DNA of 64,000 nt from Saccopteryx bilineata (Eukaryota; Chordata; Mammalia; Chiroptera; Emballonuridae): positions 240,808,442 through 240,872,441 of the forward strand of contig NC_089490.1 of assembly GCF_036850765.1 (NCBI RefSeq), in the 5' to 3' direction. The notes beneath the pieces are model-generated. The model ran no database searches. It saw only the letters and a program-made list of their open reading frames with translations, and had not been told where the DNA came from. The position numbers were made by a program, and so were the translations under genes. Positions 1-11,202 of the stretch are shown piece after piece. Within the stretch, counting starts at the first letter, position 1; each line of letters opens with the position of its first letter.

Positions 1-234
1 GGAGGAGCTTACACTTGACCCCGCCTACCCCTTCATCTTCTGTAGACAGGACAGGACTCCTGCATCTTGGGCGACTTGGAGCTCTGGGCCTGTTCTCTGC
101 TCCTCCCCCCCACAACTGTGTGGGGTTTCTCGTTAGTCACTTGGTCTACTGCGTCATCCGCAGATCCTCTACATGGTGATTTATTCTAATGTGCTCAATG
201 CCACTGAACTGTGCACTTAAAAATGGTGAAAATG

Positions 235-547
235 CGATTCCCGGCCAGGGCACACAGGAGAAGCGCCCATCTGCTTCTCCACCCCTCCCCCTCTCCTTCC
301 TCTCTGTCTCTCTCTTCCCCTCCTGCAGCCAAGGCTCCATTGGAGCAAAGATGGCCCGGGTGCTGGGGATGGCTCCAAGGCCTCTGCCTCAGGTGCTAGA
401 GTGGCTCTGGATGCAACAGAGCATCTCCCCCTAGTGGGCATGCCGGGTGGATCCTGGTCAGGTGCATGCGGGAGTCTGTCTGACTGCCTCCCTGTTCCAA
501 CTTCAGAAAAATACAAAAAATAATAAATAAATAAATAAAATCTTTTA
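235..547 (+). repeat. VES-headed tRNA SINE, 5'-truncated, with target duplication
   Basis: Begins inside the head at GCGATTCCCGGCCAGGGCAC, so the A box is missing, and continues through the same body as the full copy at 39150 to an A/T-rich tail. It is flanked by a perfect 16-bp duplication AAAAATGGTGAAAATG (219-234 and 548-563), so the truncation arose at insertion. Confidence 0.9.
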
Positions 548-1781
548 AAAAATGGTGAAAATGGTAAATTTGATTTATATATATTGTACCACAATTTGAA
601 AAAAAAGAAAGAAAACTAATAGTTAACCTTTAATAGTAATATATTAATATTATGTAATATGGATAGTCTCCTACCCCAGCAGCCTCAGAGGCCCAGGTGA
701 CCCTAAGTCAGTGCCTGGCTGTCCTGCTCTCAGAACCCTGCCCACAGAGCCCCTCCAGGACCCTGCCTGGTGACCACCCCCACTTTGCCAGGGAGGCCGC
801 TGCCTTGGAGACCCTTCCCACCCCTCTATTATATCCTTTCCTCGGAGCCCTCTACAATCTAATTGTCCGTGGTCCCTCTCCCAGGAGGAGTGCGTGAGCA
901 GGCAGGGTCTTTGTTCACTGATAAGTCTGGCCCCTGTTATTGGTGCAGAGCAGGCAGAGCTACTGAAATTTGCAGAACGCATAAATTCCTCAGGTCTCCT
1001 GTGGCCCAAGGACTCATAAGCATCTTAAATGCATTCACTCTGAGAGGCAGGGAGGTTCCCAGGTGACTGTGGCTGAAGCCCTTGGATACCCTGGGCCTTC
1101 TGTCCTCCACCTTCCCTCAGCTCCTTGGAAAAGAAAAGGAAACCTAAAAACCTAAAGTACCTCCTCTCCTGTGAGCAGGCACAGGCCACACTCTGGCCAA
1201 TGACTAAGCACCTGTCCCTGTCTAACTGTCTTGGCCATCCGTTGAGCCAGGGGACCTCACCTGGGGCTGAGACTGTGGCTGGGAGGGAGGAGAGATGAGC
1301 CAGGCAGCCCCAGGAGAGCTGAAAGGGGGGCCATGGTAGGGTACAAATGAGACAGCTTGTGGCAATGTGTGCTGCACCTCGGTGAGCAGATCCTGGCCCC
1401 TGGAAGCTAGCTCCCAGGGTATTCTGTGAGCAGCTCGGACTGAGGAGGTGCAGACAAAGGCCCAGCTACCTTTGTCCTCCACCTGCCCCTTGTCCTCTGT
1501 TTACATCCTTCCTTCCCGTAAGGGAGTTGGGCGCTGGGCCCTGGTGGCTCTGAGCCAGGCACACCTGCCAAACAGGTTGGGCAGAGCCTTGGGGGGTGGG
1601 GAGCAGGTGATTCTGGCCCTTGGGGAGCAAGTGCTGGTCCTTCTGTGCCAGGCAGCAGAAGAGGCAATGCCTTCAGGGGGCCAGCAGGCTGGGGAGTGAT
1701 GTCCCAGTTGCCAGAGGCAGGTGGGCCAAGGCTCCTTGTCCTCAGGAGGCCTTTCCTGGCGGGAGACTAAGGTCTAGGCCG

Positions 1782-1973
1782 TAGGGGTCCCCAAACTTTT
1801 TACACAAGGGGCCAGTTTACTGTCCCTCAGTCGGTTGGAGGGCCGCCACATACAGTGCTCCTCTCACTGACCACCAATGAAAGAGGTGCCCCTTCTGGAA
1901 GTGCGGTGGGGGGCCGGATAAGTGGCCTCAGGGGGCCACATGCGGCCCGCAGGCCGTAGTTTGGGGATGCCTG
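1782..1973 (+). mobile_element. Short non-autonomous hAT-type DNA transposon, copy 1 (internally deleted, eroded)
   Basis: Starts TAGGGGTCCCCAAACTTTTT and ends GTAGTTTGGGGATGCCTG, the same terminal inverted repeats as the 28631 copy with a few substitutions. It lacks about 140 bp of the middle found there. Flanks share only CTAGG, so the 8-bp target duplication has decayed. Confidence 0.75.
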
Positions 1974-2964
1974 GCTAGGGAGAGACACGGAAGGGTAGGT
2001 TCTACATTTAAGCCACTGGTCCCCCTGAGAGACCCCATGCAACATGGTGGCTGGGCAGGGTGGCTGTGCCAGGGCTGGGCTCAATCCTGCCTGGAGCCAG
2101 GGGGCTCTGTCCCTCTCTGGGCTTTGCTCCGTAGCCGGGGCAGGGCTGGTGACAGTGGCTGTGCAGGGGGCAGCTGTGCAGGGAACCAGGAGAGAAGGTG
2201 ACATGGGGAAGAATCAGGAGGAAGGACTTCTCTGTTGGCCCCTGTTCCTGCAGGTCTAGGGGGAGCCAGACCCTGGGTCGGTCTGACTCAGTGGGAAGAA
2301 GATGTGTCTTCCTCCCCATGGGATTAACAACCAAGTTCATGTGAGATGTGTCTCCAACGGTCCTCCTGTCCTCTGCATGGTGAGGACCAGACACCCTTTC
2401 ACCAAGGCTGTGCCGACTGCCCGCTGCACCCCAGCCCTTCCCTGGTGACCAGACCATGCTCTGTTCACTGCTGTATCTGCCACGGGCTCCTTCCCCCCCA
2501 TTTCCTTCTCCGCCCTCACTTTCGCCCCTCAGATCCTCCCTCCCTCTCTCAGGATCCACGCAGTGGGCTGTGATGCTGTGGATGGGGTATGTGAGGCTCC
2601 ACGTGGTACAGGGAAGGCTGTTCAGGACGGAGGTGACAGCCAAGCCTCTGTGATGTGAAACCAATTTACATCAGTCACCGTGGACCCTGGCAGCACGAGA
2701 GCTGCCCAGATCAGTAAGACCACAGAACCCCATTCTCCACGGTCCAACCTGGACATGACCCTTAGCCAACCTTCAGTCTAGATGCTGTCCTCTGTTAGCC
2801 CAGGTTCCCAAGGGCCCATGTCCTGATCTTCAGATGTCTCCATCTCAACAAAGGCTAACAGGGACTGCCCGCCCATCTGTCCACTTATTTGTGTACAGAG
2901 AAATGGGTGATGAAGACTAACCCATACTGGGTTGCCAGCCCTTATCTCTGGGGGAGCAATAGAA

Positions 2965-3480
2965 AAAGACTGTTCATTTCTTCTTTTTACTTTCTCGGCA
3001 TGGTTTGAATCTTATAATAACTGTGTACCGCTTTAAAAAAAATAATAACAGCCTTATTGAGATTTAATTCACACACCATCACTTTCGCCCTTTAAAGCCT
3101 GTGGGGCAGTGTTATTTCCTGTATCCATGGAGCTGTGCAGCCCTTCAGACCCTTGTCAGTACCCCACAAATGACCCATTACTGTAAACAGCCCCCCCACC
3201 TGTCAAACCCTGATCTGCTTCTGTCCCTGTGGAGCCGGGCATTGCACATCCAATGATGTCATGCACAGGTGGCCTTCTGTGTTGTGTTTCTGTCATTCAG
3301 CAAAACATTATCACAGTCTGTCCACAGGGTAGCACATACTCCGTTCCCTTTTGTGGCTGAATGTCTCAACCATGTGTTACCCTTTCTGGTGCTTCACAAA
3401 GACCGGGTCGGCCTTGGGTCCGGCGGAGGGGAATTGCAGCTGAGCTGTCTGCATCACTCATTCCTCAAAAATGTTGTTGT
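2965..3480 (-). mobile_element. Old L1 (L1M-type) fragment
   Basis: The plus strand reads TTATTGAGATTTAATTCACA..., later GGTGGCCTTCTGTGTTGTGTTTCTGTCATTCAGCA and TTTTGTGGCTGAATG, diverged versions of the familiar antisense L1M 3' region. The fragment is therefore in minus orientation. Edges are approximate. Confidence 0.7.
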
Positions 3481-5077
3481 GGAGTGCTGACAGTTTGACG
3501 TGCGGGAGGCACACATGTGATCGTGACAGAGAAGGTCTGTGCCCTCGGGTGCCTTGTATTCCCATCAGCAGAGGACAGATAACCGGACAACAGGTGAAGC
3601 TACGTGCTTGGAGGAGCAGGTGACAAGGGGACGTGCTCAGGGCAGCGTCCGCAAGGGTCTGTTTTTGGAAGGACAGTGATGGCAACCCCTGAATGTGTGA
3701 GGCGTGAGCGAGGGCCTGTCTGAGGGAACCTGGGCAGAGGGGCCTGGACACGAAGACGCTGGAGTTTCTGAGAATCTGGAAAGCTGGAAGCTACAGCCAG
3801 CAGGTGGGCGCATGTGGTGGGCCCAGATGAGATGGTCCGGGTAGATGGGGCCCAGGTGGACAGGGCCCAGGGGACGGGGGTTAAGAGTGGACTGAAGTAA
3901 CAATGTGACATTCGTTTTCAGTCTGGTGATCCCATGGAGAGAGCACATGGAGCAGGCGTGGGGGGTGGACACCAGGCAGCCGGCCATGTAGTGGCTGCAG
4001 TGGGGATGGTGGGCCAGACCAGGGATGGAGGTGTCTGGTGTTTGCTCTGAGGATGATGATGCCACAGCGGGCCAGGCCCAGGTAAAAAATGACCACTGCC
4101 ATGATTTCTGATGCTTTTTTCCCAAGCTTGTGGGGTCGGCAGAGGGAAGGGCGAGTCTGGCCTTAGGTGCGCAGAGCAAATGTGGACAAGCCCAGAGCGG
4201 CTTGATGGGGTGCCTGGCGGTGGATAGGGGGTGGCAGGCTGCCCCGAGATTGTGGCACCTGTAACAACCAAGGCCACTGCATGCCCCACCTGATCCCTGA
4301 AACCTCATGGCTACGCTCCTTCCCTCATCCCTCCTGCACCTAAGCTTCCTGGGGGCTGGGACGGCCTGCCCACCCTGGCTCTGTAACCATGGACACACTG
4401 GTGTAACCTGAGCTGGCCTCCTGTGTGTGGGCGGGTGTGGTGCTGTGGGCACTGGGCCAGAGAAGCAGGCAGCACATCAGCTCTGGCCAGAGGAGTTGGC
4501 TGAGAGCACTCTGCTAACAGACCGGAGTCACGAACTCAACAAAGCCCTTAGCTGGGGGGTCACCTTGTCGCAACACCTAGGGCAGCTGTCACTGTGGAGG
4601 GTGAGGCTGCTAACACTGCCTGACTAGCTGTCCCTGTTCTGGACTGGTCCGGGTCATCCTAGGCAACAGGGTCCCTGGAGGGAACACTGACAAGATTAGT
4701 GTGAGTGGCCTGGGGACCGTGACCCTCAGGGAAACACATCCTGGGAATGCAGGCAGGTAAGCTGCTTTTTCCAGTTTCCTTCCCCAGAGGAAGGACAGAC
4801 AGGCTGTGCTCACCCTGCAGAGGTTTATCTGGAACGGTGAGTGGGGATGGGCCAGGCCGAACAGGAGCTTCTGATGCACCAGTACACAGCAGGGGACAAG
4901 TTTCTATCCATTCCACAGACCCCTGGCAGCGCTTATGCCTCAGACAAGGCTAAGCCGGGCCTGGTTCTGACTTCAGGGAGCTCAGAGTCCAGAAACTGGG
5001 CCACAGATGCACATCTCTCAGCAGCTCACACTCCCCTCTCTCCCTCTCTCTTTCTCCCTTGATCCAGATACTTATTC

Positions 5078-5321
5078 ATCTATCTATTTTTCCATCCATC
5101 CATCTGTTTGTCCATCTCTTCCTCCCTTCTTCCCTCCCTCCCTCTCTCCCTCCATTCATCCATCCATCCATCCATCCATCCATCCATTCGTTCGTCCGTC
5201 TGTCCGTCCATCCATCCGTCTATCCATCTGTCCATCCATCCCCTCCATCCATTCATCTATCTATCCATCTATCCATTCATCCATACATCCAGCCATTCGT
5301 CTGTCTGTCCATCTGTCAAAA
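5078..5321 (+). repeat. (CATC)n/(CCAT)n microsatellite-minisatellite tract
   Basis: About 240 bp of imperfect tetranucleotide CATC/TATC/CGTC with an interruption of CT-rich sequence (about 5117-5152). The three forward frames stay open across it (Ser/Ile/His/Pro-rich); this is an effect of the repeat, not coding. Confidence 0.95.
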
Positions 5322-5569
5322 CCCTTACCATGCTACGTCCCTGTTGATTGAGGCACCAAAAGGAATCAGAGCTTGTGTCTTGGGCACTACTGTGCGCTCA
5401 GCACTTAGTGGTGCTCAGTAAAACTTTGTTAAATGAATCAAGACATACGTAATTGACCACAATACAACCTGGGGTAAGGGCCCTAACAGAGGTTTTGTGT
5501 CTCTATTACTCACCACTAAATCTCAGTGTCTGGGTACTCAATAAATGTTATTTTAAAAAATAAAATAAA

Positions 5570-5941
5570 GCCTGACCAGGCAGTGGCACAGTGGATAGAG
5601 TGTCAGACTGGGATGCAGAGGACCCAGGTTCGAGACTCCGATGTCGCCAGCTTGAGCGCGGGCTCATCTGGCTTGAGCAAAAAAAAGTTCACCAGCTTGG
5701 ACTCAAGGTCACTGGCTCAAGCAAGGGGTTACTCGGTCTGCTGTAGCCCCACAGTCAAGGCACGTATGAGAAAGCAATCAATGAACAACTAAGGTGTCGC
5801 AACGAAAAACTGATGATTGATGCTTCTCATCTCTCTGCGTTCCTGTCTGTCTGTCCCTATCTATCCCTCTCTCTGACTCTCTGTCCCTGTAAAAAATTTA
5901 AAAAAAATAAAAAATAAATAAAATAAAAAATATTTTTAAAA
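5570..5941 (+). repeat. Rhin-type tRNA SINE, first of a tandem pair
   Basis: Head GCCTGACCAGGCAGTGGCACAG with a B-box-like GGTTCGAGACTCC, the TTGAGC-rich body, the AGAAAGCAATCAATGAACAAC segment, a CT-rich region and an A-rich tail. A second copy begins directly after the tail. Confidence 0.92.
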
Positions 5942-5944
5942 AAT

Positions 5945-6268
5945 GCCGACCAGGTGGTGGCACAGTGGATAGAGCATCAGATTGGGATGCAGAGGACCCA
6001 GATTCAAGACCCCAAGATTTCCAGCTTGAGCGGGAGCTCATCTGGTTTGAGCAAGGCTCACCAGCTTAGTCTCAAGGTCGTTGGCTTGAGCAAGGGGTCA
6101 CTCGGTCTGCTGGAACCCCACGGTCAAGGCACATATGAGAAAGCAATCAATGAACAACTAAGGTGCCGCAACGAAGAATTGATACTAATCTCTCTCATTC
6201 CTGTCTGTCTGTCCCTCTCTCTGTCTCTCTCTGTCTCTGACACACACACAAAATAAAAATAAACAAGT
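5945..6268 (+). repeat. Rhin-type tRNA SINE, second of a tandem pair
   Basis: Head GCCGACCAGGTGGTGGCACAG, same body as its neighbour with about 10% differences, ending in ACACACAC and A-rich sequence. It inserted into, or beside, the tail of the first copy. Confidence 0.9.
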
Positions 6269-7287
6269 AAATGAATGAATGAAGCTTTGGAAGTTCAAAG
6301 AAGGGAACAATTCGGTCTCCTGAGAGAAAGGAGCATAGAACAGAGAAGAAAGACTGGTAGCTGAGAAGGCTTTCTACGCTGGGTCATCCCACCAACCCTG
6401 GGAACACTTTTGGGGGACAGAGAAGCTTCAAGAAGAAAATCCCATGTACAGACCTGTGGACCTGTCTTTAGGTTGTGGGGTTCTTGCAATGGGGTCACCA
6501 GGGAAAAAGCCTCAAATGCTTGAAGCAAAGAAGCATCAAAACAGGGAAAAACCTGAGAAACTGTCACAGCTACAAGAAACCCAAGGAGACAGGGCGGAGC
6601 GGAGAGCAGAGAGGGTCTCTGGTGACTCAGAGGTCACAGGAAAGGGTTACAGAGGCGTCACTCACTTCCCAATCACCAGTGGAGTGCCAGGCAGGGGCAC
6701 CAATGTGAAAGGCCCGGTCCCAGCCTCCAGCAGTGTGGTCTGGATAGGAACTTCACAGGAACAGGCCACTGCACAGAAAACTGGTGCCCTATTCAAGGTG
6801 TGTCCTCTGCATGGTGGCAGGTGACAGGGTGTGATTAACTGTGCCGTGTATAAAACAAACAGGTTGACTGAGAGTTTGTGCTGTGCCAGGCGCAGCGCTG
6901 GGTGTTGAACAAAGACCCAGGAGGAGCACAGGTACCCAGGCCGAGGGTCAGCCTGCACCAGGGTGTGGAGGCCTGGTCAGAGTGGTCACCTGGGACAGGG
7001 GCCACATCCCAGGAAGCCACACAGAGCCATAGTAAGGGGTTTGCATTTTATACTGTGGCTGGAGTCTTGCCCAGCCTTGAGGGACATGTAGCCCCCCTAC
7101 CCCCTCACCATGCCAGGAGTTTGGGTTTCGAGGTTGTTAGGCTGAGAAAGCGCGTGAGCACTTGTGGACTCCCAGAAGGAGTCCATGTCTTTCCTGCTGG
7201 GCTGTGTCTCTTCTCTGAGGCCCGTCTGCACACATGGCAGCCAGGGGTGCTCCCAAAACTGCTGGGCTGCTGCTGTCCATCCCCTTA

Positions 7288-7626
7288 TTTTTTTTTTAAT
7301 TTTTAATTTTTTTAGAGATACAGAGAGAGTCAGAGAGTGGGACAGATAGGGACAGACAGGAATGGAGAGGGATGAGAAGCATCAATCATCAGTTTTTCGT
7401 TATGACACCTTAGTTGTTCACTGATTGCTCTCTCATATGTGCCTTGACTGTGGGCCTTCAGCAGACCAAGTAACCCCTTGCTTGAGCCAGCGACCCTGGG
7501 TCCAAGCTGGTGAGCTTTGCCCAAACCAGATGAGCCTGTGCTCAAGCTGGCACCCTCAGGGTCTCAAACCTGGATCCTCCGCATCCCAGTCCGACACTCT
7601 ATCCACTGCGCCACTGCCTGGTAAGG
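7288..7626 (-). repeat. Rhin-type tRNA SINE
   Basis: Reverse-complement copy, from the T-rich tail to GCGCCACTGCCTGGTAAGG. Flanked by CTGTCCATCCCCTTA (7273-7287) and CTGTCTGTCCCCTTA (7627-7641), a target duplication with one mismatch. Confidence 0.92.
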
Positions 7627-10560
7627 CTGTCTGTCCCCTTATTAAACCCTTGACAACTTTCCTTTGTCCCCAGGGTCAAGTCCAAGCTCCGTGACCCAGC
7701 TTAGCTGGCCTGGTGTGACCTGGAACCTCGCTGTCTCCTGCCACACCAGGGATGTGGAGTAGTCTCTCCCTGATGCAGCCACACTGGCTTTTCTTACCAA
7801 CAAGTGGCTCTTTCTGGGTGCTGACAGATGTTCATCCTCCTCCCCGCACCCCTGCCACGGGCACGATCCAGTCAGTTTTACAGAGAGACCCCGGAATTTT
7901 CCAGGCCCCAACTTGCACACATCCCCACCGTGAATGGAGGGTGGTGGCCAGGGAAGGCGGCTAACACAAGTCCTCAGCCCATAATGCTGTCCCCTGCCCC
8001 TGCCCCAAGGTGAAGGTCAGGGCTCTTCCCTCCTCTCTCAGTGGCACTTAGGCTGAGGCATCACCCGCTGTGCAACGATGAGGCTTGGTCAGTGGTGGCC
8101 TCATGGACTTGGTTTGAACTCCGTGGGGGTCTGTGTTCTGCTGGGGATGGTGAGGAAGCTGAAATGGGCCAGGCCCACAGTGTACGGTGCCCCGTCTTCC
8201 CCTTGCCCATTGGCTGCAAAGCCCTAAATGGGACTTGCTCCTGCTCAGGTGAGAGGAGACTTTCCCTGGCAAGCGCTCTTTCTCACCAAAAGGTGTTACA
8301 GGCAGGAACCCTCTCAGGGGAGGCCTGACCTCCGGGCCATGTTTTGGGGTCCCGGGGGAACCCCTGTAAGGCTTGAGATCATGGCTCAGGTTGTAAGAGG
8401 AGGCCTAATACCTGTCTGTCCTTTTGCAGGTTAGTGGAACCAGTGGAACGCTGGGCTGATTGTTTTAGATCTGAACCTGCCCAAAGTGACTTGATGGAGC
8501 TTCAGCCTGTCCCCGGTCTCTCCCTAGCTGTGACGAGGGACCCCGGCGGGCTGGGTGCATGGGCTTCGTGAGCGAGGTGAGGGCAGAGGCATACACCTTC
8601 TCCACGTCAGGCTGCAGATCTGGCACCAGGCTCCCAGCAGGCTGGAAAGCTGTTATTCTAGAACCTAGTAACTGCCTGGACTGGGCAAGATAACAGCGGC
8701 TGTGTCGAGTCCAGGCAGATAACAGCTTCAGAGAAAGCTGACAAAGGCATGAGATGCACCAGGTTAGGTCACCAGTCTGGCCTGTCTGCCTTCTGCCGGG
8801 TTCAATAAATCCACCCCCAAGCCTGGCTCCCACGCAGCATGGAGCCCGCGTGTCCTGAGGGTCCTGTCGACCTCTGCTCTGGCCTTGCAATGCTGCCCCC
8901 GACCCTGTCTCTGCTGCCATGGGCCCCCTTCCAAAGGCATTCACTCATGTTCTTCTTTGCTTAACAAATGTTTAACAAATGTTTTATGAGTGCTCACCTT
9001 GTGCGCGCAGAGTTTTGGGAGGCGGAGGCACGGTGGGGCAGTCTCCAGGCACTGTCCTCGCTGTCCCGTGGCTCCTGCTCTGGGTGGTTGGGAACAAACC
9101 ACACACCTGTTGTTACAGTGCATGGTGACTGTGGTGGAGGATGGGGACCTAGGGGACAGGCCTGGGTGGTTTCAGGCAGAGCAGTCAGGATGGCCCTTCT
9201 AAGGAGACTAGGAGGATGAGAAGGAGCTGAGGGAGAACCTTCCTGGAGAGGAGCGTGCCAGTGCAAAGGCCCTGGAGTGGCCATGTATGCTCTCTGGAGA
9301 CAGACAAGCAGGAGGGTGGGTGGGAGGGGCTGAAGCCCAACGAGGCAGCCGGATGGGCCCAGATAAGCAGTTTGGAGGTGAGTGGGTACACTCATGGGAA
9401 GCCATGGGCAGCTGAGTCAGAAGAGATCCAGTTTATGTTGTGAAGATTTCACATGGCTGTGTGTGGAGACAGGATGGGAGGGAAGTATGAGCAGGAAACT
9501 CAAGTGGGAAGGACAGATCCCGGTTCTCACGGTCTGTTCGACCACTGGCAAGTGGCTTGACCTCCCTGTATGTTTTCACAGGTGTGAGAGGGGCTTCACG
9601 TGGCCCATCTGTGCCAGGTGCTGTAGGGCACAGACGCAGTGGTGAGCAGGGCGGGCCAGTCCCCTGCCCCTGCCCCCCCCCACCCCCCACCCCTGGGAGG
9701 CTCTCAGCCTAATGGGAAACCAGATACAAAAGCGGAGACTGGCCCTATGACCAAGAGCTCCTGGGAAATTATGATGGAGGCTGGTTACTGGTGACTGGGT
9801 GGAGGTCGGCAAGGACACTGCACGAGGCGACATGTCTCCTGACACAAATGCCATCGGAAGGAAATGCCGGGCCAGATAGGCGATAGCAAAGCCTGCTTTA
9901 CGGGCTAGTGCCACACCCACGTTGCTGCTCATAGGACCACACCAGTGGCAGCAGGGGCCAACGCAGCTCAGGAGTTGCCAGGGTACGGAGACAGAGGGGA
10001 AGGGAGCACCAGGAAGTGGGGGTGTTGCTCTCTCTGAAGCTCTGCCGTTTACTCAACGCCTCCCAGCCTGTCCCACAGGTGGCCTGTACCTCATCCTGGG
10101 GGACTTTGAAAGCCCTCATGCTGTCCCTGCCCCTCAGCACAGGGCCTGGGAGTGACCTGTCCCCTGTACTGGACCCCCATGAGGGCTCCTTAAACACGTT
10201 GGCTGGGAATTGCCAGCACATCTCACCAGGAACCCCGTCAGGGCACAGGAAGGCACAGAGCCTGTGGGCCTCCTCCCACCGCGAGGTGTGCAGGCACGCC
10301 TCATGCCTCTGACGGGACCTCACAACATTGCCTTGTGTCTGTGTGTTTGTTCCTATCTCCATCAGTCAGCCCTCACTGAGCCACCGCTGCCCGGTGATGA
10401 AGCTTCCAGAGGGGTGGGACAAGGTCTCCCAGATGCTTGAATTAACATTGACCTTGAGAAACATCATCAACCCCAGTGGGAGGCCGGCTGGTGGCAGGGA
10501 GGCAAGTCATACAGAGGACGGAGAAGGGACCCATCTCCGTGGCCAGAGTTGGCAGACCTA

Positions 10561-10670
10561 ATTCTAGCCTCAGTTGTGACCCTGAACTTGCTAGGGCTCC
10601 CCTCTCTGAGCATCCGTTTCCCCATCTGTAAAATGATGGGCACTGGGCTACACTGGTGATGCCTACATTG
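10561..10670 (+). repeat. MIR fragment
   Basis: Contains CTCAGTTGTGACCCTG... and CCGTTTCCCCATCTGTAAAATGATGG, the conserved MIR core and 3' words. Confidence 0.7.
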
Positions 10671-10895
10671 TTTAGAAATACCAGCAAAATCTACGAATCT
10701 CCCTAGTGGAACACGGGCACATGCCTGGGAGGAACGTGGTCACAGGCCCCCACCTGGGTCCCTGTGGCCCCTTCCTGGATGATCAAGTGGGTTTCCATGC
10801 TCGGGTGGTAGCTTTGGAGGCTCCAGCCCAGAGGCAGGACTGGTCTCATCTCCATGTGACCAAGGATGTGTGCTTGTTGGACTCTTAAAAAAGTC

Positions 10896-11168
10896 GCCTG
10901 ACCAGGCGGTGGTGCAGTGGATAGAGCATCGAACTGGGACGTGAAGACAAAGGTTCAAAACCCTGAGGTCACAAGCTTGAGCCCAACGTCGCTGGCTTGA
11001 GCAAGGGGTTACTTGGTCTGCTGAAGGCCTGCGGTCAAGGCACATATGAGAAAGCAATCAATGAACAACTAAGGTGTTGCAACGCGCAACGAAAAACTAA
11101 TGATTGATGCATCTCATTTCTCCATTCCTGTGTGTCTGCACCTGTTTATCCCTCTCTCTCTCTGTCTC

Positions 11169-11200
<32 letters not shown>
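10896..11200 (+). repeat. Rhin-type tRNA SINE
   Basis: Head GCCTGACCAGGCGGTGGTGCAG through the standard body to an A run of about 28. AAAAAAGTC precedes it (10887-10895) and recurs at the end of the tail. Confidence 0.92.

Positions 11201-11202
<2 letters not shown>

Larger units (their letters stand above)
564..5077. other. Intergenic, no gene supported
   Basis: Apart from the hAT-type copy and the old L1 listed separately, this is unique-looking GC-rich sequence. The longest frame (3637-4452, minus, 271 aa) is Pro/His/Ser-rich with no recognisable domain, and I see no exon-intron structure. In human the interval between ELF3 and GPR37L1 is also long and gene-poor. Confidence 0.5.

Noticed and set aside
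3637..4452. Minus-strand 271-aa ORF
   Set aside because: No domain, no splice structure, Pro/His-rich composition typical of random GC-rich sequence.
5007..5421. Ser/Ile/His/Pro-rich ORFs of 79-120 aa in three frames
   Set aside because: They are produced by the (CATC)n repeat.
5584..5640. tRNA-gene-like sequences (A and B boxes) in SINE heads
   Set aside because: They are tRNA-derived SINE promoters within dispersed repeats with bodies and A tails, not functional tRNA genes.
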